DNA from: Paenibacillus uliginis N3/975 | GTDB lineage: Bacteria; Bacillota; Bacilli; Paenibacillales; Paenibacillaceae | Assembly: GCF_900177425.1 (NCBI RefSeq) | Contig: NZ_LT840184.1 | Location: 1,639,487 to 1,703,486 of the forward strand | Direction: 5' to 3' | Length of the DNA: 64,000 bases | In this document: piece by piece, positions 51,624-60,168 of the stretch | Numbering within the stretch: the first letter of the stretch is position 1 | Layout of the letters: each line of letters opens with the position of its first letter | The notes under the pieces: model-generated | What the model saw: the letters and a program-made list of their open reading frames with translations, nothing else | The model's database searches: none | What the model was told of the DNA's origin: nothing | Position numbers and translations under genes: made by a program

Positions 51624-52934
51624 ATGCTTCCCTTCCGTTTTATTCATGCAGCAGATCTGCATCTGGACAGCCCGTTCGCGGGTATGTCCGGTTTAACAGA
51701 TCGTGTACGCAAGCATTTGCAGCAATCGACCTTTATCGCGCTGGACCGGATGGTGCAGCTGGCGGTCCGTGAGAAGGTCGATTTCGTCGTTATTAGCGGG
51801 GATGTATATGACAGTTCAAACACGTCTTTACGAGCACAGCTCCGCTTCATGGAGGCGCTTGAGATGCTGGACCGGGAACATATCCCCGTATTTATCATTC
51901 ATGGCAATCATGATCCACTGGACAGTCCAAGGCTGGCTGTAACCTTGCCACCACTTGTGCATGTATTCGGACCTGTACCTGAGTCGGTGACCGTGGTCCG
52001 CCGCAGAGATGGACAGGAGGTATCTGTCATTACCGGCATGTCTTATCTGACGTCCAAGGTGAAAGAGAATATATCGCTGCGGTATAACAAAAAGGCTGGG
52101 GCTTCCGAGCTGTTTCATATCGGGCTGCTTCATGCAAATGTGGATGGCAACCAGGAGCACGAAACATATGCTCCTTGCTCGAAGAAGGATTTAAATACTG
52201 CGGGCTATCATTATTGGGCACTGGGTCATATTCATTCCCGCCGGACGTTGCAAGAGTCGCCTTACATCGTTTATCCGGGCAACATACAGGGTAGAAACAT
52301 CAGGGAGACCGGCCCGAAAGGTTGCTATCTGGTTGATGTGGATGAAACCGGAGCTGTCGCAATGGATTTCCGTGAACTGGATACGGTCCGGTGGTTCGAT
52401 ATGGAGGTTTCCATCGGAGACTGCCGTCATCCGGAGGACTTACGACTGAACGTGGAGCGCCTGTTGACCGACATATCAGAATCCTATACAACCGGATTCA
52501 GCATGGTTCGGATACGTATAACCGGCAGAGGGTCAATTCACCGGGAGCTTGAAGACGGATTTATTCTAGAGGATCTCCTAATCGATCTTCGCCGCAAAGT
52601 TGATAATCAAGCCGGAACAGTCGGTTTTGCAGGCTGCGTCTGGGTAGAGAGCTTTTGTCTTTCGTCTGGAGCGGAAATTCAGCTGGAGACACTGCTGCAG
52701 GAAGATAGCTTTATTGGAGAATTACTTCGTTTGGCCGAAACGGAGCTTGCTGGGGATATAGGAAGTGACAGTGTGATCGGTCATGCCTTAAGGCCGTTGA
52801 TGGATCAACCGGAAATCCGGCTTTTACTCACAGGCTCTACACGGGAGGAACAGCGTGAATGGCTCCGGAGGGCGATGGAGCTTACGGCTCTTCTTCTGCT
52901 CGACGATCAGGAAGCCGGAGGTGCTTCGGCATGA
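51624..52934 (+). CDS. yhaO: YhaO, SbcD-like metallophosphoesterase
   Basis: 436 aa. Phosphoesterase metal motifs: FIHAADLHLDSPF (D-x-H), ISGDVYDSS (GD), HGNHDPLD (GNHD), and the later LLHANVDG with the HIHSRRTL His residues. This is the Mre11/SbcD nuclease fold followed by a capping domain. B. subtilis YhaO acts with YhaN in DNA double-strand end processing or repair. Its TGA overlaps the yhaN ATG by 3 bp, as a coupled nuclease-ATPase pair. Confidence 0.92.
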   Translation: MLPFRFIHAADLHLDSPFAGMSGLTDRVRKHLQQSTFIALDRMVQLAVREKVDFVVISGDVYDSSNTSLRAQLRFMEALEMLDREHIPVFIIHGNHDPLDSPRLAVTLPPLVHVFGPVPESVTVVRRRDGQEVSVITGMSYLTSKVKENISLRYNKKAGASELFHIGLLHANVDGNQEHETYAPCSKKDLNTAGYHYWALGHIHSRRTLQESPYIVYPGNIQGRNIRETGPKGCYLVDVDETGAVAMDFRELDTVRWFDMEVSIGDCRHPEDLRLNVERLLTDISESYTTGFSMVRIRITGRGSIHRELEDGFILEDLLIDLRRKVDNQAGTVGFAGCVWVESFCLSSGAEIQLETLLQEDSFIGELLRLAETELAGDIGSDSVIGHALRPLMDQPEIRLLLTGSTREEQREWLRRAMELTALLLLDDQEAGGASA

Positions 52935-55900
52935 GAATACAACGGGTAAATATTCGCGGTTTCGGTGCGATACATGACATGGAGTTGGAGCTGAGTCGCC
53001 CCATGACCGTATTATATGGGCCGAATGAAGCCGGAAAGAGCAGTGTTTTATATTTCATTAGAGCGATGCTGTACGGCTTTCCGGGCCGTACACAATCCGC
53101 TCAGCGCGGAGAGCCGCAGGATGGGGGCGTTCATGGAGGCGAACTGTCTCTGGTGGATGAAAAAGGTAGTACATGGATAATCAGACGTTTCACTCGTCCT
53201 CCTGAAGGATCGGTGGCTGGGGGGAAGATGGAACGTGTGAGTGTAACCGTACGAGACTCTGCAGGTATGGTCACGGAAGTGGGTCAGCAGGAGATGGAAC
53301 GAGATCTACTCAGCGGTGTGTCGGAGAGCATGTTCCGACAGTTGTTTGCCATTTCACTCAGTGAATTACAGGAGATTCGTACACTTCAGTCCGATGAGAT
53401 GAACAGGTATTTGTTTCATGCGGGAATTGGAGGTGGAAATGGTATTGTTCGGGCGGAGCGAAAGCTGAACCAGGAAATGGACAAGCTGTTTAAACCGAGA
53501 GGGAGAGTTCAAGAGAGCGCGAAGATCGTCCAGGACATCGAGCAGCTGCGAGGCCGTATTGCGGAGAGCCGCTCATATCTTCAACAGTACAATCAGGTAA
53601 TCTCCGAGTTAAGCGAGATCGATAATGGTCTGTCTACGTTGGAGATAAGACGTCATAGAAATATGCATGAGCTGGTCTTGTATCGCAAAGCGATGGAAAT
53701 CCGGCCGCTATGGCTATCTTGGAAGGAGGACAATCTCGAATGGTCCACTCTTCCTGACAGCTCTTTTTTTCCTTTGGATGGACTTAACCGCTGGGAAATG
53801 ATGACCGAAGAGCACAGAAATTTGGAGCAGCGGTCCATTCGGATTCAGAAAGCGGATGGGGACATTTCTTCCCGTCTTGAAAGTCTCCCTGAGAATCAGT
53901 TGCTAGAAAGGCTCGGTCCTCAAATCGAAGATTTGTGGTCAAAAAGACCGATGTATCTAGCAGGTCAGACAGAGAAAGGCGAGTTGGAAGCCGAGTACAG
54001 ACTGCTGAATGACCGCCTTTATCGTATTTTACAGGATATTGATGATTCATGGACTCCAGATCACCTGGCATCGCTTAAAGTGTCAGCCTCCCAGCGGGAG
54101 GATATACGCCGAATGGGGGCTTCATTTGCCGGATATGACCGCCGGATGGAGACACTGTCTCTTGAGCATAGAGGCGCTATGCGGGCGCTAGCAGCTGCTG
54201 AATCATCACTGCGGGAAGCGCAGCGGAGTCTTCGTGAAGAGACGGAAAGAGGGAGCTCCCACTTTTTCATGATTAAGCCTTCCAACCCGCGGGAGACGCT
54301 TACCGTATGGAGTAAGCTTCAACTTGAAGCGGAACGCTGGAGGGAAGAACGGCTGACCCGCTCTACGTCAGGGGCATCACAATTGCAGGAGCCCTTGCAA
54401 AAAGGAATGCTGCCGTCTTACCGTAAGTTATTAACAGGGTTAATCATCCTGACTGTACTTCTTCCAGGAGTGCTGCTGTGGACGGGAGCGGTGGAAGCAG
54501 CGGCAGCTTCAGCGGTGTTGCTTCTTGGAAGTGATCTCTATATGTGGTGGAATGGTCGACGTGAGCAATCCTTGATCACAAGTTCGGGAAATGTTTATGG
54601 AGCGGACGGGGGAATCGGTAATGTGGGTGAGAAAGTAGTTTCTAGCCTGATGAACGCCCTTGTTGAAGATCCCTATGCCGCTTCTACAGCAGAGAATACA
54701 CTTCGGCGTGGACAGAGCAGCGGACAAGACCGCTCTTCTGTGGATCCTGTGGTGATGGAGACCCGTCTGCGCGAATTGCGAAAATTGATGGAAGATTGGC
54801 AGTCCTGGCAGCAGCGGCTGGGGCGGCTTACAGCTGAAGTGAGTACGGCAGAAGAGCGGGTATCGGAGCAAAATTCCGAGCTTATACATACAGAGCGGGT
54901 AATTCAGCAGGAGGAGAAGCGCTTTCTCGAGCTGGAACAGCAGTGGGAAAATTGGCTTAAAGCGAGGCTGTTACCGAACCGTCTCTCACCGGACGCGGTT
55001 ATGGACATACTTAACTGGTCTGAACAGGGGAATGAGCTGATCAGACAGCTGGAGAGTCTGAAGATCAAAATAGAGAAGCTGACGCATGAAGAAGAACGTT
55101 ATGAGGAGGATTGTCTTCTTGTTATCCGTGAGATGGGGCTGGGAGAAACAACGGGATCATCTCTGCTGGAAGGCGTTTATCAACAGTGGCTTGGCTATAA
55201 AGAGACGATGCAAGAACGGAAACTGTTATCTGCAAGGACTGCCGAGTTGTTGACAGAGGCTGCCGAAGTTGCCGATGAAATCCTCAAGCTGGAAGAACGG
55301 ATGCAGGTTCTGCTAAAAGCTTGCGGCGTTGAGCAGGAGGAGGAGTTCCTCCGGCTAGGTGCTGCTGCTATCCGGTGTGACGAGTTGGAGCGCAGCGTAC
55401 GTCATGCGGAAGTTGCGATGTTCAGCGGCTGGAATTCGGAAGACCGGGGGCAGCTGGAGTTCATACTGGAGCAGTCTGATGCTTCTGAGCTTGAAAGACG
55501 GTGTCAGGATCAAGAAGAGGCATCATCTGCAGATGATAAAGTGAGAGACGAGCTGCAGGAACGACGCGGCCGTCTTTTGCAGGAGAAGGAGAGTCTGGAA
55601 CAAAAGGGGTTGCAGGAGGATGCTCTTCAGCAGCTGGAGGAGAAGCAATCGGCCTTAAAAGACATTGTTGTTCAGTATGCCGTTCGTTCGATCGGAACAG
55701 AACTGATCAGCCGGACCCGTAAATTTTACGAAGAAGAAAAGCAGCCCCACGTCCTAAGACTCGCTTCCGGATATGTAGAGCGATTAACCGGTGGTGCTTA
55801 TATCAGGGTACTGATGCGGATGGGGGATCAGATGCTGCTGGTTGAGCAGAAAGACGGAACGGTTATTGAGAGCGCGCGTCTAAGTCGGGGAACGGCAGAA

Positions 55901-56134
55901 CAGCTGTATTTGGCGATGCGCCTCGCCTTGGCGGAGCTTATGCCGCATAAAGAAAAGATACCGATGGTGCTGGATGATATTTTCGTGAATTTCGATATGG
56001 AACGATTGGGATATGCTCTTCAGCTACTTGCAGAGGTATCTTCCACAAGACAGATCATCCTGATGACCTGTCATGATCATGTGGTAAAGATGATGCGGGA
56101 GCTTCATCCATCAGTGCAAATTATAGAGATGTAA
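52931..56134 (+). CDS. yhaN: YhaN, SbcC/Rad50-like ATPase
   Basis: 1067 aa, SMC-like ABC ATPase split by two coiled-coil arms. Walker A GPNEAGKSS is at residues 30-38, and Walker B with catalytic residues is in MVLDDIFVNFD near the C-terminus; an LSRGTAEQLYLAMRLAL signature lies between. Midway (about 500-545) is a hydrophobic pair of helices, a feature of YhaN not seen in SbcC, so it may associate with the membrane. It forms the partner of YhaO. The ATG overlaps the yhaO stop; a frame-open extension upstream is not family-like. Confidence 0.92.
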   Translation: MRIQRVNIRGFGAIHDMELELSRPMTVLYGPNEAGKSSVLYFIRAMLYGFPGRTQSAQRGEPQDGGVHGGELSLVDEKGSTWIIRRFTRPPEGSVAGGKMERVSVTVRDSAGMVTEVGQQEMERDLLSGVSESMFRQLFAISLSELQEIRTLQSDEMNRYLFHAGIGGGNGIVRAERKLNQEMDKLFKPRGRVQESAKIVQDIEQLRGRIAESRSYLQQYNQVISELSEIDNGLSTLEIRRHRNMHELVLYRKAMEIRPLWLSWKEDNLEWSTLPDSSFFPLDGLNRWEMMTEEHRNLEQRSIRIQKADGDISSRLESLPENQLLERLGPQIEDLWSKRPMYLAGQTEKGELEAEYRLLNDRLYRILQDIDDSWTPDHLASLKVSASQREDIRRMGASFAGYDRRMETLSLEHRGAMRALAAAESSLREAQRSLREETERGSSHFFMIKPSNPRETLTVWSKLQLEAERWREERLTRSTSGASQLQEPLQKGMLPSYRKLLTGLIILTVLLPGVLLWTGAVEAAAASAVLLLGSDLYMWWNGRREQSLITSSGNVYGADGGIGNVGEKVVSSLMNALVEDPYAASTAENTLRRGQSSGQDRSSVDPVVMETRLRELRKLMEDWQSWQQRLGRLTAEVSTAEERVSEQNSELIHTERVIQQEEKRFLELEQQWENWLKARLLPNRLSPDAVMDILNWSEQGNELIRQLESLKIKIEKLTHEEERYEEDCLLVIREMGLGETTGSSLLEGVYQQWLGYKETMQERKLLSARTAELLTEAAEVADEILKLEERMQVLLKACGVEQEEEFLRLGAAAIRCDELERSVRHAEVAMFSGWNSEDRGQLEFILEQSDASELERRCQDQEEASSADDKVRDELQERRGRLLQEKESLEQKGLQEDALQQLEEKQSALKDIVVQYAVRSIGTELISRTRKFYEEEKQPHVLRLASGYVERLTGGAYIRVLMRMGDQMLLVEQKDGTVIESARLSRGTAEQLYLAMRLALAELMPHKEKIPMVLDDIFVNFDMERLGYALQLLAEVSSTRQIILMTCHDHVVKMMRELHPSVQIIEM

Positions 56135-56141
56135 AAGAAAC

Positions 56142-56205
56142 GGGGGTGTCCCAAAAGGTCTATTGACCTGGGACGCCCCCTTATCTGTTTGTAAGACGTA
56201 GCGTC
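56142..56205. repeat. Insertion-sequence-end-like palindrome, copy B
   Basis: GGGGGTGTCCC and GGGACGCCCCC (56142-56180) enclose AAAAGGTCTATTGACCT. The next bases, TTATCTGTTTGTAAGACGTAGCG, align with those after the palindrome at 62459, so homology extends beyond the hairpin. GTAAGACG-TAG-CGTCTTAC (56191-56209) is a second hairpin reaching the ykvI stop. It may also serve as a terminator for both genes. Confidence 0.6.
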
Positions 56206-57249
56206 TTACCTTCGGGAAGGTGAAATGCCGAATATAGATAAACGAAGTATCCAGAAGAGACAGACCAACCCGAACAGAGGATAGAGCACAGACAAGAGAG
56301 AGCTGAATCCGAATTGGCTGAAGAAATAACAGATCAGCATAATGCCTATGGTGATGGTCTGTGGAGAAAGTGAAGTTCTTTGCTGCAACTGCAATGATAT
56401 TCCGTAGACATCGGCCACAAACGTACTGAATATTTCTAGGAAAATGAGAATGATATAGACGGTCTGTACAAACCAGCCTAATTGGCTAGCGATACTCCCC
56501 ATCGGAATTTCAAACTGGGTAATACCGGGCATTTGAGCCGACATGGCGAAATGGGCAGACATAATCATAAAGCCGACCCCCGCCCCGCCGATGATACCCC
56601 CCCATCTTACAGTCCTGGCGCTGCCTGTTTGACTTCCAAGAGGTACAAGAACCGGCATAGCCATCACCAGGTTGAAGGCCGTGTATAGCAGAGGAGCAAG
56701 CCAGACTGAAGGCAGGCTGTGCTCTGTGGTCAGCGTAAGAAACCGAGTGGCACCAGGTGTGTTCATGGTTTGGGAAATGATCAACACGGACAGGATCAGC
56801 ATCATGGGAACGACAAGGCTGTTCATAATCATAATGGATTGAATCCCTTTACGAAGGATAAAAAAGGTTCCGACCATGGTCAGAATCAATCCTGTCTGGT
56901 AATGAAGATTGAGGTTTTCCATAAAGACGGTGCCAGCGCCGGCCAGCATAATGGAGTTTACCCCCATCAAGATAACGAGCATGATCAGACTGATGGACCC
57001 GCCTAATCGTTCACCGAATAAATGCTTGTTTAAATCCTCGTAGGACTTAGCGCCGATCTTTCTAGAGAGGGTCATCATTTTGGTTCCCAGCCAAATAAAA
57101 AGCACCGTTGAGAGCAATATAGTGATGGTTGCCCAATGTCCATATTGGGTAAAAAACTGTAATATCTCACGTCCTGTAGCAAAACCTGCGCCAACGATCG
57201 TACCGATATATGTAAAAGCTATCTGGAAGACGCGTATCCGATTTTTCAC
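56206..57249 (-). CDS. ykvI: YkvI family transporter-like membrane protein
   Basis: 347 aa, ten or so helices. The N-terminal FTYIGTIVGAGFATGREILQFFTQYG is a strong family mark, placing it near the amino-acid/polyamine/Na+-symporter-like LeuT-fold proteins. Its substrate in B. subtilis is not known. GTG 57249 has AAGGAGG 7 bp upstream; an ATG 84 bases earlier lacks such a site. It diverges from xpt. Confidence 0.85.
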   Translation of the reverse strand: MKNRIRVFQIAFTYIGTIVGAGFATGREILQFFTQYGHWATITILLSTVLFIWLGTKMMTLSRKIGAKSYEDLNKHLFGERLGGSISLIMLVILMGVNSIMLAGAGTVFMENLNLHYQTGLILTMVGTFFILRKGIQSIMIMNSLVVPMMLILSVLIISQTMNTPGATRFLTLTTEHSLPSVWLAPLLYTAFNLVMAMPVLVPLGSQTGSARTVRWGGIIGGAGVGFMIMSAHFAMSAQMPGITQFEIPMGSIASQLGWFVQTVYIILIFLEIFSTFVADVYGISLQLQQRTSLSPQTITIGIMLICYFFSQFGFSSLLSVLYPLFGLVCLFWILRLSIFGISPSRR

Positions 57250-57389
57250 GTAGCAGCCTCCTTGTCGGGTGTGGTTGCGCTTCATACTGCATAGTACAAG
57301 GTATGCCTGGACAGCTCCGGACATGACTGCCACTTGTCCTTAGACCGTAACTATAAGACTTGCCGGACTAGTTCGGATATGGTACTTTT

Positions 57390-57407
57390 ACGACAAAGGA
57401 TTGTCGT
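57390..57407 (+). promoter_or_regulatory. Leader hairpin next to the xpt binding site
   Basis: ACGACAA-AGGA-TTGTCGT is a perfect 7-bp hairpin ending immediately before GGGAGG. GTTCGG at 57371-57376 resembles half of a PurR box (GTTCGG/CCGAAC). Role inferred, weak. Confidence 0.35.
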
Positions 57408-57420
57408 GGGAGGTCATAGA

Positions 57421-57993
57421 ATGGATTGGTTGAAACAGCGGATTATAGAGGAAGCCGTGGTTGTATCGGATCAGGTTGTTAAGCTCGATGCTATACTGAC
57501 ACATCAGGTAGATCCTGCATTAATAATGGAGATGGGCAAGGAATTTGCGGCCCGTTTTAAGGACAAAGGTGTGACGAGGGTTGTCACACTCGAATCTTCC
57601 GGTATTTCTGTCGCCTTTGCGGTGGCCCATGAGCTTGGGGTCCCGATGGTGTTTGCCCGGCGAAAAAAAACACTGCTGGCCGATCCGGATGCATTGTGTG
57701 AGCGTGTGCCTTCCTTTACGAAAGGGATCGTTACGGATATCATGATGTCCCGCCAATATATCGGAGAGTCCGATAAAGTGCTGTTTATTGATGATATCAT
57801 TGCAAACGGAGATGCAGCCCGAGGGTTGATCAAAATTATCGAACGTGCGGGTGCCGAGTTGGTAGGTCTCGGTGTTGTTATTGAGAAGAGCTTCCAGGCA
57901 GGAGCAAGAACGCTTCGCGAACAGGGTGTTGAGGTCGAACCGCTTGTCCGCATCACTTCGCTTGAAGATGGGAAGATCAATTTTGGGGACTAG
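57421..57993 (+). CDS. xpt: Xanthine phosphoribosyltransferase
   Basis: Converts xanthine and PRPP to XMP in purine salvage. 190 aa. The PRPP-binding loop is VLFIDDIIANGDAARGLI, and the family head MDWLKQRIIEEAVVVSDQVVKLDAILTHQVDP is as in B. subtilis Xpt. ESSGISVAFAVAHELGVPMVFARRKK contains the hood and PPi-binding residues. The ATG at 57421 follows GGGAGG; the earlier in-frame start at 57334 has no family match. There is no pbuX downstream and I see no guanine riboswitch. Confidence 0.94.
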   Translation: MDWLKQRIIEEAVVVSDQVVKLDAILTHQVDPALIMEMGKEFAARFKDKGVTRVVTLESSGISVAFAVAHELGVPMVFARRKKTLLADPDALCERVPSFTKGIVTDIMMSRQYIGESDKVLFIDDIIANGDAARGLIKIIERAGAELVGLGVVIEKSFQAGARTLREQGVEVEPLVRITSLEDGKINFGD

Positions 57994-58115
57994 CTGTTCA
58001 AGAGTTGGCATATTCTCTATTTCATTGAACCGAGCCTAAAATTTTTACAACTTCTTTTCGGACCCGCTTTTTTGTCATATAATAAAAGGGTAGGAAAGAG
58101 AGAGGAGGCAACACA

Positions 58116-58445
58116 ATGGGGAAAGAACCGGTAACCGAGCCGTTTTTGATTGAGAAGTTGAATGGTGCAAAGGTACATTTTGAACGTGCTTTGGATTGTA
58201 AACATACGGAGTTTGATGATCTTTATCCCTATATGATTGAACATCCTCAGTTTTTCTGGTATAAGCGTTATGTTGCTTGGTCTGAGTTGCTTACGATCGC
58301 TGGTCTGTGTGAGGAGCTCTCCTACGAATGGAGAGAACAGTTTACATCACAGCAGGTGGAGTATGTTGAGAAACGGGTGATGTCGTCGACGGTGCTTGAT
58401 TTCTGGTTTGAAAAAAACGATAGCATCGAGCCGGCACAGCGTTAG
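58116..58445 (+). CDS. Conserved hypothetical protein, 109 aa
   Basis: An acidic, helical protein with many Trp, Tyr and Phe residues (HPQFFWYKRYVAWSELLTIAGLCEEL). GGAGG sits 9 bp upstream of the ATG. It has no signal peptide and no recognised motif. It is followed by a terminator, so it is transcribed alone or with xpt, 122 bp upstream. Confidence 0.65.
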   Translation: MGKEPVTEPFLIEKLNGAKVHFERALDCKHTEFDDLYPYMIEHPQFFWYKRYVAWSELLTIAGLCEELSYEWREQFTSQQVEYVEKRVMSSTVLDFWFEKNDSIEPAQR

Positions 58446-58494
58446 TGGACTTACAGGGAGCATCTCAGCCGGGATGTTAAACCATATCACACTC

Positions 58495-58529
58495 AAGAGA
58501 CCTAAATGATTCCATTTAGGTCTCTTTTT
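58495..58529 (+). terminator. Terminator
   Basis: AAGAGACCTAAAT and ATTTAGGTCTCTT pair perfectly, then TTT. Confidence 0.92.
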
Positions 58530-58631
58530 GAAATATGATATATTTCCCGCAGACACCGATTCTTGTCGTATATATCGACACAGGATCATTATTATGGGTA
58601 TTATACTGCCGAATAGAAGGAGATAAGGACT

Positions 58632-58847
58632 ATGATAAGTGACGAACAGTTGGATGCACTGCGATTATCGGGTGAGAGAGTCCGGGTTGTACGGGACGAT
58701 CTAGAAAGCAATGATGTTGTAGGCATCGTGGTTGCATGGGATTCGCAACATGTGCTTATCCGCCGCCGAAACCGCCGTGTGGTGAAGCTGGACCGCAACT
58801 ATAGCTTTCAACTTTTTGGAGAACCGCGGACAAGCCCACTGGCTTAG
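58632..58847 (+). CDS. Small basic beta-barrel-like protein
   Basis: 71 aa. A short acidic head is followed by predicted strands VRVVRDDLESNDVVGIVVAWD, HVLIRRRNRRVVKLDRNY and SFQLFG, which is how a small SH3/Sm-like barrel would look; the RRRNRR patch suggests RNA or DNA contact. I do not recognise the family. AAGGAGATAAGG upstream of the ATG. Placed between a terminator and the CMD gene. Confidence 0.65.
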   Translation: MISDEQLDALRLSGERVRVVRDDLESNDVVGIVVAWDSQHVLIRRRNRRVVKLDRNYSFQLFGEPRTSPLA

Positions 58848-58917
58848 AAGCATAGATCCTCATCAATAGGGACACCTTAATCAGGAAATCAGATGAACCA
58901 GTGAGGTGTTTTGCGCG

Positions 58918-59247
58918 ATGGATTTATCCAATGATAAAATCAGCTCATACAAAAATGAGATCCTTCATCTCAAAGAAGCCATGCCGAAAGTGGCTGAGTC
59001 TTATCATCATTTTACAGGGGCCTGTTTCCAAGACGGCGAGCTTGACGAAATGACGAAACAACTCATTGCGCTTGGTATCGGGTTGTTCGCAAACAACGAA
59101 TTATGCACGTTCTATCATATGGAAGAAGCGCGCTCAAAGGGCGCTACCGACACGCAGATTATGGAAGCTGTGGCTGTTGCGTCAGCAGCAGGCGCAGGAC
59201 ATGCATTGGCTCAGGGATTAATGCGTGTGCAGCCCAACCTTCAGTAG
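58918..59247 (+). CDS. Carboxymuconolactone decarboxylase/AhpD-fold protein, Cys-variant
   Basis: 109 aa, all-helical. The CMD core FANNELCTFYHMEEARSKGATDTQIMEAVAVASAAGAGHALAQGL is clear. In redox-active AhpD proteins the motif is CxxCxxxH; here the first Cys is Asn (NELCTFYH), so only one Cys and the His remain and disulfide reductase activity is doubtful. It may be a gamma-carboxymuconolactone-type or structural variant. ATG 58918 has AGGTG about 9 bp upstream. Confidence 0.85.
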   Translation: MDLSNDKISSYKNEILHLKEAMPKVAESYHHFTGACFQDGELDEMTKQLIALGIGLFANNELCTFYHMEEARSKGATDTQIMEAVAVASAAGAGHALAQGLMRVQPNLQ

Positions 59248-59275
59248 AATTTAGATTTCTGCTGATGAGTAAATG

Positions 59276-59323
59276 AACCGTCTCGCTTGACTGGCTGAGT
59301 GCTGGAAAGGAGACGGTTTTTTT
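59276..59323 (+). terminator. Terminator
   Basis: AACCGTCTC and GAGACGGTT form a 9-bp stem over a 25-base loop, then TTTTT. Confidence 0.8.
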
Positions 59324-59385
59324 ACGTGGTGACGAGAAGGATCGGGCCGGGAAATAGAGTGAATTGATTTGACTTTGCAATGGTC

Positions 59386-59790
59386 TTACTGGCCAGCTGC
59401 TGCGACTTGGGGAGGTCTGGTGTTCGAAGGAGATAGACCAAGATAAACGCGCATTCGGGTCATCATTTCTTCACGGAAGGACGGCCACAAGATTTCCATG
59501 CTTCCGACATAACCGCGACAGGCGTAACGTGCTTCGATTCCATTGTGACCTCGGTGTATATCAAATACTTTGATAGTCCGGGAGGCAAACTCCTGTTTAA
59601 CCTCCCTTAGCAGAATTGCAGCACGCTTTGCACCATTTTCCACCACTTCAACGTACAACTGAGGCGTTTTGAATACGCCGCTTTCCTGAATAATCCGGCA
59701 ATCTCTTTCGAAAACTTTGTGTATGAACATAAGGAGCAGGTAGCTTTTGATCAAGGATCTTTCTTCTGGTGTAATTCCTGTGATTGCCAT
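59386..59790 (-). CDS. Conserved hypothetical protein, 134 aa
   Basis: A soluble alpha/beta protein. MAITGITPEERSLIKSYLLLMFIHKVFERD is helical; VYLKVF-like strands and GHNGIEARYACRGYVGSMEILW follow, then a Pro/Ala-rich tail. GGTGAG precedes the ATG. It is similar to short hypothetical proteins I associate with Paenibacillus, but I know no function. Confidence 0.6.
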   Translation of the reverse strand: MAITGITPEERSLIKSYLLLMFIHKVFERDCRIIQESGVFKTPQLYVEVVENGAKRAAILLREVKQEFASRTIKVFDIHRGHNGIEARYACRGYVGSMEILWPSFREEMMTRMRVYLGLSPSNTRPPQVAAAGQ

Positions 59791-59889
59791 TGATGCTCAC
59801 CGCCTTTATATAGAAAATCGTTAATTAATACGAACTTACGTTCTTATTTTAACCCGTTTTCGATTGTTTAATCAAGATCCAAAAAAATG

Positions 59890-59918
59890 TTGACTCCAGT
59901 TAGTTAGCATGGTATGAT
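59890..59918 (+). promoter_or_regulatory. Promoter of tRNA-Leu
   Basis: TTGACT, 17-bp spacer, TATGAT, about 46 bp before the mature tRNA. Confidence 0.65.
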
Positions 59919-59964
59919 ATATCTTGTCGCCGCGATGATATCTCATCGAAGTGGCAAGATACAT

Positions 59965-60048
<84 letters not shown>

Positions 60049-60056
60049 TCCTTAAG

Positions 60057-60087
60057 AAGACGTTTCCTTGCGGAGACGTCTTTTTTG
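60057..60087 (+). terminator. Terminator of tRNA-Leu
   Basis: AAGACGT and ACGTCTT enclose a CC/GG inner pair, then TTTTTT. Confidence 0.9.
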
Positions 60088-60168
60088 TGCGTGTTGTTTC
60101 TTCTTACATATTTGCTGCTTCTTTCTCAAACACTATAGAACAGGTTTCTACAGTGAAAGGAGAATTTC

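Noticed and set aside
57250..57420. Guanine riboswitch before xpt
   Set aside because: The TTTCTACC junction and paired loops are absent; only a GATATGG-like stretch is present, which is not enough.
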